Shown here: positions 1-7,524 of the stretch, piece by piece | Layout: each line of letters starts with the position of its first letter | How positions within the stretch are numbered: position 1 is the stretch's first letter | Origin: Rhodothermales bacterium | Lineage (GTDB): Bacteria > Bacteroidota > Rhodothermia > Rhodothermales > Bin80 | Direction of reading: 5' to 3' | Length of the DNA: 64,000 nucleotides | Assembly: GCA_028278205.1 (NCBI GenBank) | Contig: JANQES010000064.1 | Span: 1 to 64,000, forward strand | The notes under the pieces: model-generated | What the model was told of the DNA's origin: nothing | Database searches by the model: none | The model's input: only the letters and a program-made list of their open reading frames with translations | Translations under genes and position numbers: made by a program

Positions 1-226
1 ACGACCTCTTTTCCTGAGTTTCAGACCCTTTCAGGGTCCTGTTGTCAAAGAATCCACCGCCTCAGGCGGTGGTAGTTCAGATTTTGGATTTTGGATTGGT
101 CTAATTCATCACCGTCGTCTCAAACGAAAATGCCGCGCCGTCCGAGATGTCTTGATTTTTTCTGTTGAGCAAAACCTATCAGCCTAAGTCAATCCAAAAT
201 CCAAAATCTAAAATCCAAAATCGGCT
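1..226. other. Intergenic region at left edge, upstream of the mutS-like gene
   Basis: No gene is supported here. The stretch starts with short inverted sequence around a CCGCC/GGCGG pair (about 56-71) and then holds a dispersed inverted repeat, listed separately, that runs almost to the start codon at 227. Promoter elements could not be identified with confidence. Confidence 0.6.
81..221. repeat. Heptamer-array inverted repeat, word ATTTTGG
   Basis: The left arm (81-99) repeats the 7-base word ATTTTGG and the right arm (190-221) repeats its complement CCAAAAT. The roughly 90-base centre begins with CACCGTCGTCTCAAACGAAAA, almost the same as in the second copy at 17469-17617 (CACCGTC-TCTCAA-CGAAAA). 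The shared centre suggests that these two are copies of one dispersed element rather than independently grown hairpins. Confidence 0.75.
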
Positions 227-2095
227 ATGCATTCGAAAAAGCAAGCACACCTGGAGGCGTTGCGCCGGCACGTTGAGCGACTGGAGCGTCGGGTGCGGCG
301 GCTCGACGGGCTCAGCCGGCGGTATGGGTGGACGCGGCTGGGGATCGTGCTGGCCGGGGCGATGGTGGCTTTTGTGGGGTTTCAGGCCGGCGGCGCAGTC
401 TGGGGGTGGGGCGTCGTCGTCGGGGTCGTGGGGGCGTTTGGGATCGCGGCGCATTGTCACCGGCGGGTCGAAGGCAGCATCCGGCGGCATCGTATCTGGC
501 GGCGCATCAAGGCCGCACACATCGCCCGGATGACGCTCGATTGGCCCGGCATCCCCACCATCTCGTCGTTTGCGCCGGACCCTGCCCATCCCTTTGAAAG
601 AGACCTCGACCTCGCCGGGCCGCGTTCGTTGCATCACCTGCTCGACACCGCCGTCTCGCGCGGCGGTAGCCGGCGGCTCTGGGCGTGGCTGCGCGAGCCG
701 CTCCTCGACCCGGGCCGCCTTGCCGGCCGGCAGGTGCTCGTGCAAGAACTGGCGACGCTCTCGGTCTTTCGAGATCGCCTCGCGCTCAACGGCGCCCTCG
801 CCCTGGACGATCCGGAGACGCCGTGGGACGGCGAGCGCCTGCACGCCTGGCTCGAAGACCACACGCCGGGCCGGTCGAGGCGACCTTTGCTCATGCTCCT
901 GGGCAGCCTTGCCGTGCTCAACCCGGTCTTGCTCGTGCTCTACCTGACGACGCCGCTGCCGGCGCTCTGGGCCGTCTCGCTGGCGATCTACGTCGCCGTC
1001 TATGCTTTCGCCTACTTTGGCATCCGCCATCTTTTTGACCAGGCGTATCATCTGGAAAAAGCGCTCCGGGGGTTTCGAGCCGTCGCGGTTTTTCTGGAGA
1101 CGTACCGATTTGGGCCGCATCGTCGGTTGGCGGCGTTGTGCGCGCCGTTTCGCGAGGCGGCGCGGCGTCCGTCGCGGCATCTGCGGCGGGCGTCTCTGAT
1201 TGCGGCGGCGGCCAGCAGCCAGAAAAGCGAAGTCTTGTTCGTGCTTTTCAACCTTCTCGGCCCGTGGGATCTCTTCTTTGCTCACCGGCTCGATCGGCTC
1301 AAGGAGACGCTCCGGGCGCAGCTTCCGGTCTGGCTCGCAGCGTGGTACGACCTGGAGGCACTTGCCTCGCTGGCCGCCTTTGCCGATCTCAACCCCGGCT
1401 ATACCTTTCCGACGGTGCAGCCGCCGTCGTTCTCAGGCCAGGATCCCGTCTTCACCGCTGAAGCCCTCGGCCATCCGTTACTCGACGATGCGCAGCGCGT
1501 GTGCAACGACTTCGCCATCGAACGCCTCGGCGACGTGACGCTCATCACGGGCTCGAATATGTCGGGCAAGAGTACGTTTTTGAGGACGCTGGGGATCAAC
1601 CTGTGCCTGGCGCTGGCCGGCGGCCCGGTCTGCGCCGCGCGCTATCGCACACAGCCTCTCCGCCTCTTCACGTCGATCAACATCGTCGATTCGGTCAACG
1701 ACGGCATCTCGCACTTTTACGCTGAGGTCAAGCGGCTCAAGCAGTTGCTCGAAGCGCTCGACGATGACGATCCGGCCCCGCTTTTTTTCCTGATCGACGA
1801 AATCTTCCGGGGCACCAACAACCGCGAACGTCTCCTGGGCAGCCGCGCCTACGCCCGCGCGCTGGCCGGACGCCGCGCCACCGGCCTGATCTCGACACAT
1901 GATCTGGAACTGACGCGCCTGGCCGATGAGATCGACGGCGTCTACAACGCGCACTTCCGCGAAGAGGTGGCCGAGGGCCGTCTGGCCTTCGACTACCGCC
2001 TCCGTCCCGACCCCTGCCCAACGACCAATGCGCTCAAGATTATGCAGATGGAAGGCCTGCCCGTAGAACCGACGGTGTTTCCGTCCGTTGATTAG
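227..2095 (+). CDS. Membrane-anchored MutS-family ATPase (MutS domain V protein)
   Basis: 622 aa. The C-terminal third is a MutS-type ABC ATPase: Walker A GSNMSGKST (about 442-450), Walker B LFFLIDE (about 519-525), then the FRGTNN and STHD motifs typical of MutS. The mismatch-recognition and connector domains of MutS1 are absent and there is no Smr nuclease as in MutS2. Two hydrophobic hairpins (about 37-75 and 220-262) predict membrane anchoring. Proteins of this type are common in Bacteroidota and their function is not established; DNA binding coupled to ATP hydrolysis is inferred from the family. The start is the ATG that opens the helical N-terminus. It is probably transcribed alone, since a long hairpin follows. 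Confidence 0.9.
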   Translation: MHSKKQAHLEALRRHVERLERRVRRLDGLSRRYGWTRLGIVLAGAMVAFVGFQAGGAVWGWGVVVGVVGAFGIAAHCHRRVEGSIRRHRIWRRIKAAHIARMTLDWPGIPTISSFAPDPAHPFERDLDLAGPRSLHHLLDTAVSRGGSRRLWAWLREPLLDPGRLAGRQVLVQELATLSVFRDRLALNGALALDDPETPWDGERLHAWLEDHTPGRSRRPLLMLLGSLAVLNPVLLVLYLTTPLPALWAVSLAIYVAVYAFAYFGIRHLFDQAYHLEKALRGFRAVAVFLETYRFGPHRRLAALCAPFREAARRPSRHLRRASLIAAAASSQKSEVLFVLFNLLGPWDLFFAHRLDRLKETLRAQLPVWLAAWYDLEALASLAAFADLNPGYTFPTVQPPSFSGQDPVFTAEALGHPLLDDAQRVCNDFAIERLGDVTLITGSNMSGKSTFLRTLGINLCLALAGGPVCAARYRTQPLRLFTSINIVDSVNDGISHFYAEVKRLKQLLEALDDDDPAPLFFLIDEIFRGTNNRERLLGSRAYARALAGRRATGLISTHDLELTRLADEIDGVYNAHFREEVAEGRLAFDYRLRPDPCPTTNALKIMQMEGLPVEPTVFPSVD

Positions 2096-2142
2096 GGCGT
2101 AGAGGCATTCGTTGAAGGCGTGCCGGATAGTGCCGGTTGCGT

Positions 2143-2217
2143 TGGTCACTGGTCATTGGTCACTGGTCACTGGTTTTGAAAGAGACACCAGTGACTAATG
2201 ACCAGTGACCAGTGACT
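2143..2217. repeat. Heptamer-array hairpin, word GGTCACT/GGTCATT
   Basis: The left arm has four GGTCANT words in a row, then a short purine-rich loop, then the complementary AGTGACC/ATGACC words. It lies in the gap after the mutS-like gene and could act as a terminator or mRNA-end structure. Confidence 0.8.
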
Positions 2218-2282
2218 TGCGCCGCCCCTGAACCAACGCGCCAACGCTTGCACAATACCACCACGCGTATTCACAACGAATC

Positions 2283-2591
2283 ATGAAAACCGAACACATC
2301 GTCAAAGCCCTGGAGGAAGTGGTGCATCAGTTCGGCATGGAGGTGCGCTGGGAGAAGGGGCGCTTTCAGGGAGGCCGCTGCGTGGTCAACGGCGAAGACC
2401 TGATCATGCTCAACAAACATCACCCGCCGGAGGTGCATCTGGTGATTCTGGCCGAGAGCCTGCGCGACCTTCCGATGGACACCATCTTTTTGCGCCCCGC
2501 CGTGCGCGAGGCCGTCGAGACGATCTGGAAGCGGCATCCCCACACGCTGCGCGAGGCACTCCTTGAAGAAGAAGAGGCCGATGCCGAGTGA
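2283..2591 (+). CDS. Conserved hypothetical protein, 102 aa
   Basis: A small soluble acidic protein with mixed alpha/beta character and no motif I recognise. The N-terminal half is rich in V, H and G and reads like a compact beta-sheet (VRWEKGRFQGGRCVV); the C-terminus is helical and ends in a Glu-rich tail. It overlaps the next gene by 11 bases, so the two are translationally coupled and may act in the same process. The reading frame fits the high third-position GC of its neighbours, which supports a real gene. Confidence 0.75.
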   Translation: MKTEHIVKALEEVVHQFGMEVRWEKGRFQGGRCVVNGEDLIMLNKHHPPEVHLVILAESLRDLPMDTIFLRPAVREAVETIWKRHPHTLREALLEEEEADAE

Positions 2592-3384
2592 CCCCGCCCG
2601 CATCCGCGTGACGCTCCTGGGCACCGGCACCTCGACGGGCGTGCCCGTGATCGGGTGTACGTGCCCGGTCTGCCAGTCGGCAGACCCGCGCGACCGGCGC
2701 ACACGCTGTGCCTGCCACGTCGAAGCCGGCGGGCTGAGCCTGATCATCGACACCGGCCCCGACTTCCGGCGGCAGATGCTGCGCGAGCAGATCGAACGGG
2801 TCGATGCCGTGCTCTTTACGCATCATCACTTCGACCACGTCGTCGGGCTGGACGACCTGCGGCCCTATTTCTTCGGCAATCGCTCGCCGATGCCGTGCTA
2901 TGCGCGCCCCAACACCGCCGCCGTGCTCCGCCGCATGTTTCAGTATATCTTCGACGGCGACGGCAGCTATCCCGGCATTCCGAAGCTCGAACTCCGCGAG
3001 ATCGACGCGCCGTTTGAAATCCACAGCCGCTATGAGGCGCGCTCGCCGGTGCCGGTCATTCCCATCGAAGTGTATCACGGCGAGATGCCGATGTTCGGCT
3101 ACCGCCTGGGCCGCTTTGCCTACCTGACCGACACCAACCGCATCCCAGAATCGAGCTTTGCCCTGCTCGAAGACCTCGACGTGCTCGTGCTCGATGCCCT
3201 CCGCCACACCGCCCATCCGACGCACTTTACCATCGAAGAAGCCATCGCGGCGGCCCGACGGATCGGCGCGCGGCAGACGTATCTCATCCACATGACCCAC
3301 AACATCCTCCACGCCGAAGAAGACGCCCACCTCCCCGACGGCATCGCCCTGGGCTATGACGGCCTCTCGTTTAATGTCGATTGA
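2581..3384 (+). CDS. MBL-fold metallo-hydrolase, PhnP-like
   Basis: 267 aa from the ATG at 2581; a TTG 18 bases upstream is possible, but a purine-rich AGAAGAGG sits just before this ATG. The metallo-beta-lactamase signature HHHFDH in the context LFTHHHFDHVVGLDD binds two metals. The N-terminal Cys cluster GCTCPVC followed by RTRC matches the structural zinc site of PhnP-type phosphodiesterases. Later His and Asp residues (VYHGEMP, TDTN, LIHMTH) complete the metal site. Substrate is unknown; PhnP acts on cyclic ribose phosphates, and no phn genes are near. The 3' end lies inside a hairpin. Confidence 0.85.
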   Translation: MPSDPARIRVTLLGTGTSTGVPVIGCTCPVCQSADPRDRRTRCACHVEAGGLSLIIDTGPDFRRQMLREQIERVDAVLFTHHHFDHVVGLDDLRPYFFGNRSPMPCYARPNTAAVLRRMFQYIFDGDGSYPGIPKLELREIDAPFEIHSRYEARSPVPVIPIEVYHGEMPMFGYRLGRFAYLTDTNRIPESSFALLEDLDVLVLDALRHTAHPTHFTIEEAIAAARRIGARQTYLIHMTHNILHAEEDAHLPDGIALGYDGLSFNVD

Positions 3385-3459
3385 CGAGTGTCGAATGTCG
3401 AATGATTGATATGGCCCGTATATTGGCTCCAATTCGTCATTCGTCATTCGTCAATCGAC
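3376..3459. repeat. Heptamer-array hairpin, word TTCGTCA/TCGAATG
   Basis: The outer arms are 12-base perfect complements (GTCGATTGACGA and TCGTCAATCGAC), with looser TCGAATG/TTCGTCA words inside. The left arm covers the stop codon of the MBL gene and the right arm ends five bases before the aroQ GTG, so the structure separates, or could couple, the two genes. Confidence 0.8.
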
Positions 3460-3463
3460 CTTC

Positions 3464-3895
3464 GTGAACATTCTCATCCTCAACGGACCCAACCTCAACC
3501 TGCTCGGCACGCGGGAGCCGGAGACCTACGGACGCGCCACGCTGGCCGACCTCGAAGCCGATCTCCGCGCGGCGTTTCCGGGCGTGACGTTCGCGTTTTT
3601 TCAGAGCAACCACGAAGGCGCGCTCATCGACCGGCTGCACGAGGCGCACCGCGAGGGCGTCGGCGGCGTCGTCTTCAACCCCGGCGGTTTCACGCACACG
3701 TCGGTGGCGCTGCGCGATGCCGTGGCCGCCATCGATCCGCCTGTGGTGGAGGTGCATCTCTCGAACGTGCATGCGCGTGAAGCCTTCCGCCATCGCTCGC
3801 TGCTGGCGCCGGTCTGCGCCGGGCAGATCAGCGGCCTCGGCATGGCGGGGTATCATCTGGCGGTGCGGTATTTTGTAGAGGGTCGTGAGTCATGA
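3464..3895 (+). CDS. aroQ: 3-dehydroquinate dehydratase, type II
   Basis: 143 aa, the usual size for this dodecameric cytoplasmic enzyme, which makes 3-dehydroshikimate in the shikimate pathway. It shows the N-terminal signature [19 protein letters not shown] with the active-site Tyr, then [15 protein letters not shown], then EVHLSN and the Arg-containing loop. The start is a GTG, the only start that gives the family N-terminus. Hairpins at both ends suggest that it is a single-gene unit or is attenuated from its neighbours. No other aromatic pathway genes are in the window. Confidence 0.95.
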   Translation: MNILILNGPNLNLLGTREPETYGRATLADLEADLRAAFPGVTFAFFQSNHEGALIDRLHEAHREGVGGVVFNPGGFTHTSVALRDAVAAIDPPVVEVHLSNVHAREAFRHRSLLAPVCAGQISGLGMAGYHLAVRYFVEGRES

Positions 3896-3953
3896 GTCAT
3901 GGGTCATGAGAGTCTTTCAAAAAACCCATGACTCATGGCCCGTGACCCATGAC
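3882..3953. repeat. Heptamer-array hairpin, word CATGAGT/CATGGGT
   Basis: The arms are built of GTCATGA/GTCATGG words and their complements around an A-rich loop. The left arm includes the aroQ stop codon. Copies with the same word occur at 26294-26366. Confidence 0.8.
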
Positions 3954-3973
3954 CGTGAGCAAAGCGAACCATT

Positions 3974-4480
3974 ATGGCAAATTACCGGGGACATCTGGCG
4001 GGCGCGAGCGTGTTTTATGCCGTTTACCTGGGCGTGCTTGCGCTGGTCTATGCCGTAGACGCGGCCTATACGCAGTTTACGCTGGCCGAACTCATCGCCT
4101 ATCCGGTGGTGCTCTTCGGGCTGTGCCTGATGTTTGGTCTCTGGCCCGACGTCGATACCAACTCGGTGGGGCAGGACATTTTTTACACGCTATTTTTCAT
4201 CGTCGATGCGGTGTTGATCGGCACGCGGCACTTCGAAGAGGCGGCCTACCTGGGCCTGTTTGCCATCTTGCCCGTGCTGGGCAAACATCGCGGCTGGACG
4301 CACACGTGGTGGGCCATGCTGGTGATCCCGTCGCCGCTGTTGATTCTACCGTATATTTTTTTCCCGGAACGCCCGCTCTGGGGGCTGCCCTTTTACGGCG
4401 CCGCCGTGATCGGCTACTTCAGCCATTTGTTTATGGACGGCCTGGTGATCCCGTTCAAACGCAAACGTAAACGGCGATAG
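3974..4480 (+). CDS. YdjM-like membrane-bound metal-dependent hydrolase
   Basis: 168 aa with four predicted transmembrane segments. Conserved polar residues of the YdjM/LexA-binding inner-membrane hydrolase family lie at the membrane edge: LWPDVD near the end of TM2, HRGWTHTW after TM3 and GYFSHLFMDG before the end. These His and Asp residues are the presumed metal ligands. The substrate is unknown. The stop codon lies within a perfect hairpin, so transcription probably ends here. Confidence 0.8.
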   Translation: MANYRGHLAGASVFYAVYLGVLALVYAVDAAYTQFTLAELIAYPVVLFGLCLMFGLWPDVDTNSVGQDIFYTLFFIVDAVLIGTRHFEEAAYLGLFAILPVLGKHRGWTHTWWAMLVIPSPLLILPYIFFPERPLWGLPFYGAAVIGYFSHLFMDGLVIPFKRKRKRR

Positions 4481-4502
4481 AATTTCCTGGCGGAAATTCT
4501 AT
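4477..4502 (+). terminator. Hairpin overlapping the stop codon of the YdjM-like gene
   Basis: ATAGAATTTC and GAAATTCTAT form a perfect 10-bp stem around a six-base loop. No strong T-run follows, so termination efficiency is uncertain. Confidence 0.55.
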
Positions 4503-4858
4503 AAGTGGATAATGGATTTTTCAACCCTCAGAGCCTGTTTGGTACGTAGGCCGGCAGGCGAGCACGAGGACTTTTTGCTCCCACGATGCACGACTTTTGA
4601 GATGCGTAGCGGCGCCACGGATCGACACGAGCCGAAGGCGACTGACGCCAGTAAAAAGCGGACATCGTGAGAGCAAAAAGGACCGTGCGCAGCCCCGGTA
4701 TACGTACCAAACAGGCTCTCAGCCAACCTCAATTCTTGAAATCCTCCTACCCGCCCATACCCCCATACTCTCACACATCCATACATTACACCGTGTAACG
4801 TCCTCCGTCGGCGTCGGCGTTAGTCCCTCAGACCATCCGTCATTTCCATTCACCCTGC
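4481..4858. other. Intergenic region before murJ
   Basis: This stretch of about 380 bases holds the stop-codon hairpin, a 190-bp MITE-like inverted repeat (4530-4719) and about 140 bases of leader before murJ with a pyrimidine-rich tract. No reading frame here has codon use like the neighbours. Confidence 0.6.
4530..4719. mobile_element. MITE-like palindromic element with 19-bp perfect terminal inverted repeats
   Basis: The left end AGAGCCTGTTTGGTACGTA and the right end TACGTACCAAACAGGCTCT are exact complements. Inside, GGACTTTTTGCTCCCACGATG pairs imperfectly with CATCGTGAGAGCAAAAAGGACC, so most of the element folds on itself. CTCAG occurs directly repeated at both borders (4527-4531, 4718-4722), consistent with a target duplication. 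It has no ORF. One-ended relatives occur at 13620-13640 and 58411-58447. Confidence 0.65.
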
Positions 4859-6550
4859 ATGTCCGATACAGAAACCGCCGCCGAAGCCAAACCGCCGCGC
4901 CGAAGCTATGCCGGGACTGTGGCTGCGGGCATCTTGAGTAGCCGGATCTTCGGCCTGGTGCGTCAGGCTGTCGTGGTTAATTTCTTCGGCCTCAGCGCCC
5001 ACACCGATGTCTTTCAGGCAGCTTTCCGGATGCCGAACCTGCTGCAGAATCTACTGGGCGAAGGGACGATGTCGGCGGCGTTTATCCCGGTGTATACCCG
5101 CATGCTGGAGGAAGGGCGCGCGCGCGAGGCGGGGCGGTTTGCCGGGGCCATCTTCGGCCTGCTCCTTGCCACGGCCACGACGCTGGTCTTGTTGGGCATG
5201 GTCCTGGCCCGGCCCCTCGTGGCTATCCTGGTGCCCGGCTTCCTGGAAGACGCAGCGGCGGTAGCCGACGGCACGATGCAAATCGACCGGTACGAGTTGG
5301 CGGTGCAGGCTGTTCGGATCGTCTTTCCGATGACGGGGGTGCTGGTGCTCTCGGCCTGGGCGCTGGGTGTGCTCAACAGTCACCGGCGTTTCTTTGTGCC
5401 CTACTTTGCGCCGGTGCTGTGGAACGTCTCCATCATCAGCGCCCTGTTCATCGGGGCTGCGCTGTTTACCACGCCCGAAGATGCGGGTGTTCTTTCGCTG
5501 GAAGGGCTCAACCGGCTGCTTTTTGCCGCCTTCGTCGGGGCGCTCGTCGGGGGCGTCCTCCAGTTTCTGGTGCAGGTCCCGCTGGTGATCCGCGTGCTGA
5601 AGGGCTTTCGGCTGTCGTTTTCGACGAAGGTCGAGGGGGTGCGCGAGGCGGTAGCGGCTTTCGGTCCGGCTGTCGCCGGGCGGGGCGTCTCGCAACTCTC
5701 CGGCTATCTCGACATCTTCCTGGCGTCGTTGCTGGCGACGGGCGCGCTGGCGTCGATGCCGCCGGCCATGGCGCTGTACCTGCTGCCGATAAGCCTTTTC
5801 GGTGTTTCGGTGGCGGCCTCCGAGTTGCCCGAACTCTCGCGCATGGGCACCGAGGAGACCGGGGCTTTTCTCCAGCGCCTGAGCGGGTCTATGCGCCAGA
5901 GCCTGTTTCTGAGCATTCCTACCGCGGTGGGCTACCTCGCCTTCGGCTTTTTGATCATGGGAGCGCTCTACCGGCGCGGCCCCTACTTCGGCCTGACCGA
6001 TAACTGGCTCGTCTACGCGGTGCTGGCCGGCTACAGCCTCGGCGTGGTGGCGACGACCGTCTCGCGCCTGCTGCAAAACGGCTTCTGGGCCTTGCGAGAC
6101 ACCAAGACCCCGGCCAAAGTCGCCGTGCTGCGGGTGATCATCTCGACCCTCGTGGCGGTGCCGCTGATGTTTTTGTTGGATCGCCTTTCGGTGTCGGAGA
6201 CGTTGGGGCTGGCGCCGGAAGACCAGCCGCTTTTCTTCGGCGCGGTGGGGCTGGGCATCGGGGCGTCGATAGCGGCGTGGATCGAGTTGTGGCGATTGCA
6301 GGTGTTGTTGCGGCGGCGGCTGGCATCGTTCGCCTTGCCCTGGCGCAGTGCGCTGAAGATGACCGGTCTGGCGGCAGCAGCGATGGGGCCGGCTTTTCTG
6401 CTGTGGTGGCTGCTGCCGGCGTGGCATGTCATCGTGGTAGCCGCGCTTGTCGTAGGCACCTACGGATTCGCCTACCTCGGCCTGGCGCGTCTTTTCCACT
6501 TCACCGAGATGCAAGCCTGGACGGGCCGCTTCTTCCGGCGGCGGTCGTGA
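4859..6550 (+). CDS. murJ: Lipid II flippase MurJ (MviN family)
   Basis: 563 aa polytopic inner-membrane protein of the MOP superfamily with about 14 transmembrane segments. It flips lipid II for peptidoglycan synthesis. The diagnostic N-terminal stretch is clear: SSRIFGLVRQ, DVFQAAFRMPNLLQNLLGEG and MSAAFIPVY, including the Arg residues of the central cavity. FAAFGPAVAGRG-like and FWALRDTKTP motifs follow in the second half. The length is slightly above the usual 510-540 because of the polar N-terminal extension. A direct-repeat hairpin follows the gene. Confidence 0.95.
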   Translation: MSDTETAAEAKPPRRSYAGTVAAGILSSRIFGLVRQAVVVNFFGLSAHTDVFQAAFRMPNLLQNLLGEGTMSAAFIPVYTRMLEEGRAREAGRFAGAIFGLLLATATTLVLLGMVLARPLVAILVPGFLEDAAAVADGTMQIDRYELAVQAVRIVFPMTGVLVLSAWALGVLNSHRRFFVPYFAPVLWNVSIISALFIGAALFTTPEDAGVLSLEGLNRLLFAAFVGALVGGVLQFLVQVPLVIRVLKGFRLSFSTKVEGVREAVAAFGPAVAGRGVSQLSGYLDIFLASLLATGALASMPPAMALYLLPISLFGVSVAASELPELSRMGTEETGAFLQRLSGSMRQSLFLSIPTAVGYLAFGFLIMGALYRRGPYFGLTDNWLVYAVLAGYSLGVVATTVSRLLQNGFWALRDTKTPAKVAVLRVIISTLVAVPLMFLLDRLSVSETLGLAPEDQPLFFGAVGLGIGASIAAWIELWRLQVLLRRRLASFALPWRSALKMTGLAAAAMGPAFLLWWLLPAWHVIVVAALVVGTYGFAYLGLARLFHFTEMQAWTGRFFRRRS

Positions 6551-6553
6551 GGA

Positions 6554-6600
6554 TGTCACTGGTCACTGGTGGAGGACAAAAACACCAATGACCAGTGACA
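6554..6600. repeat. Heptamer-array hairpin, word GGTCACT, with an attached GCGAGCGAAGCGAGC mini-hairpin
   Basis: TGTCACTGGTCACTGGTG pairs with CACCAATGACCAGTGACA. Directly after it (6600-6616) lies GCGAGCGAAGCGAGC, a small stem with a GAA loop, followed by more ATGACTAATGG words. The same mini-hairpin sits in the repeat at 60404-60554. Confidence 0.75.
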
Positions 6601-6684
6601 GCGAGCGAAGCGAGCGTAATGACTAATGGCCCAATGCCAGCCTCCAAAGGCGGCAAAACGGACAGGAATTTTGCCGGGTTATCC

Positions 6685-7005
6685 CTACAATTTCTCCATC
6701 GCCGACGGGTTCAGGTGTGCGTAGGGGCGACCGTTCCAGGTGTCGGCGTAGAGCAGGCCGGTGATGCGGTAGCGCGCGGGCAGACCGGGTTCGAGCGCGC
6801 GCCGTTCGGCCTCGTCGAGGGCCAGCACGTAGAGGTTGCGCTGATCGGTTTCGAGCATGACGACGGTGAAGGGCGTGTTGCCTCGCACCGAGATCTGCCC
6901 TTCGACGGTGATCACATCGACGGCGCGGGCTTGATCCGTCGGGGCGTTGGGGCCGGAACAGCCGAGCCAGCACAGGCTCAGAAGCAGCAGCAGTAACGAT
7001 TTCAT
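6685..7005 (-). CDS. Small lipoprotein, 106 aa
   Basis: The N-terminus has a short charged start, a Leu-rich hydrophobic core and the lipobox LGCSG, so cleavage and lipidation at Cys19 or nearby are expected. The mature part is about 85 residues, largely beta (VITVEGQISVRGNTPFTVVMLET), and may form an OB-like fold; that is inference. It is convergent with murJ and not in an operon. Function unknown. Confidence 0.75.
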   Translation of the reverse strand: MKSLLLLLLSLCWLGCSGPNAPTDQARAVDVITVEGQISVRGNTPFTVVMLETDQRNLYVLALDEAERRALEPGLPARYRITGLLYADTWNGRPYAHLNPSAMEKL

Positions 7006-7524
7006 GATTTATCTCCGATAAGGCCTCTGCCGGTTGTGCCGGCCGGCAGGCACCCGTGTATCATCAAGACGACGCCCTGTGCTGCCGATACCCTTCGCAA
7101 AGGGCATGTCTAGAAACAATCTCCTGACCTTGCTCGCTCCCACGGTCCTCCGTGGGAGTGTAGAACCGCGACGCTCCTGCGTCGCCCTTCTGAGACGTTC
7201 TTGCCTCGATTCTCGGACGCGGGAGCGTCCAGTTCTGCATTCCCACGCAGGAGCGTGGGAACGAGAGATCAGGAAATAGTTTTTAGCGTGTCCTTAGCGC
7301 CGCTATGGCGAGGAGCGTAGCGGTTTCCGCGACAGCGCATGGGTGTCAAGGTAGCGTATCCTGAACCCGTTCGAAAGTCGTGCCAAAGGGGAAAAGCAAA
7401 CACCTTGGGGAACGTCCCGTTTGCGCTCAAGTACCTTTCGCCTTATCTCCACAAACGAAGCCGCTTCGACGCTCGTCGCTGCTACGTTGCTGCCCACTAC
7501 CCGACCGGAGGAGTACCGATTCCC
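7006..7524. other. Intergenic region with a GTGGGAG-type palindrome
   Basis: About 520 bases between the divergent lipoprotein gene and the T9SS protease gene. It contains the inverted repeat at 7121-7276. The frame of the downstream gene stays open back to 7339, but that stretch has no signal peptide before the ATG at 7525, so it is treated as leader. No promoter could be assigned. Confidence 0.55.
7121..7276. repeat. Long imperfect inverted repeat with nested CTCCCACG/CGTGGGAG hairpins
   Basis: The outer arms start TCCTGACCTTGCTCGCTCCCACG and end CGTGGGAACGAGAGATCAGGA. Each arm holds its own small stem (CTCCCACGG-CCGTGGGAG, CGACGCTCCTGCGTCG, ATTCCCACG-CGTGGGAA). It resembles the short palindromic units found dispersed in many large bacterial genomes. 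Confidence 0.65.
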
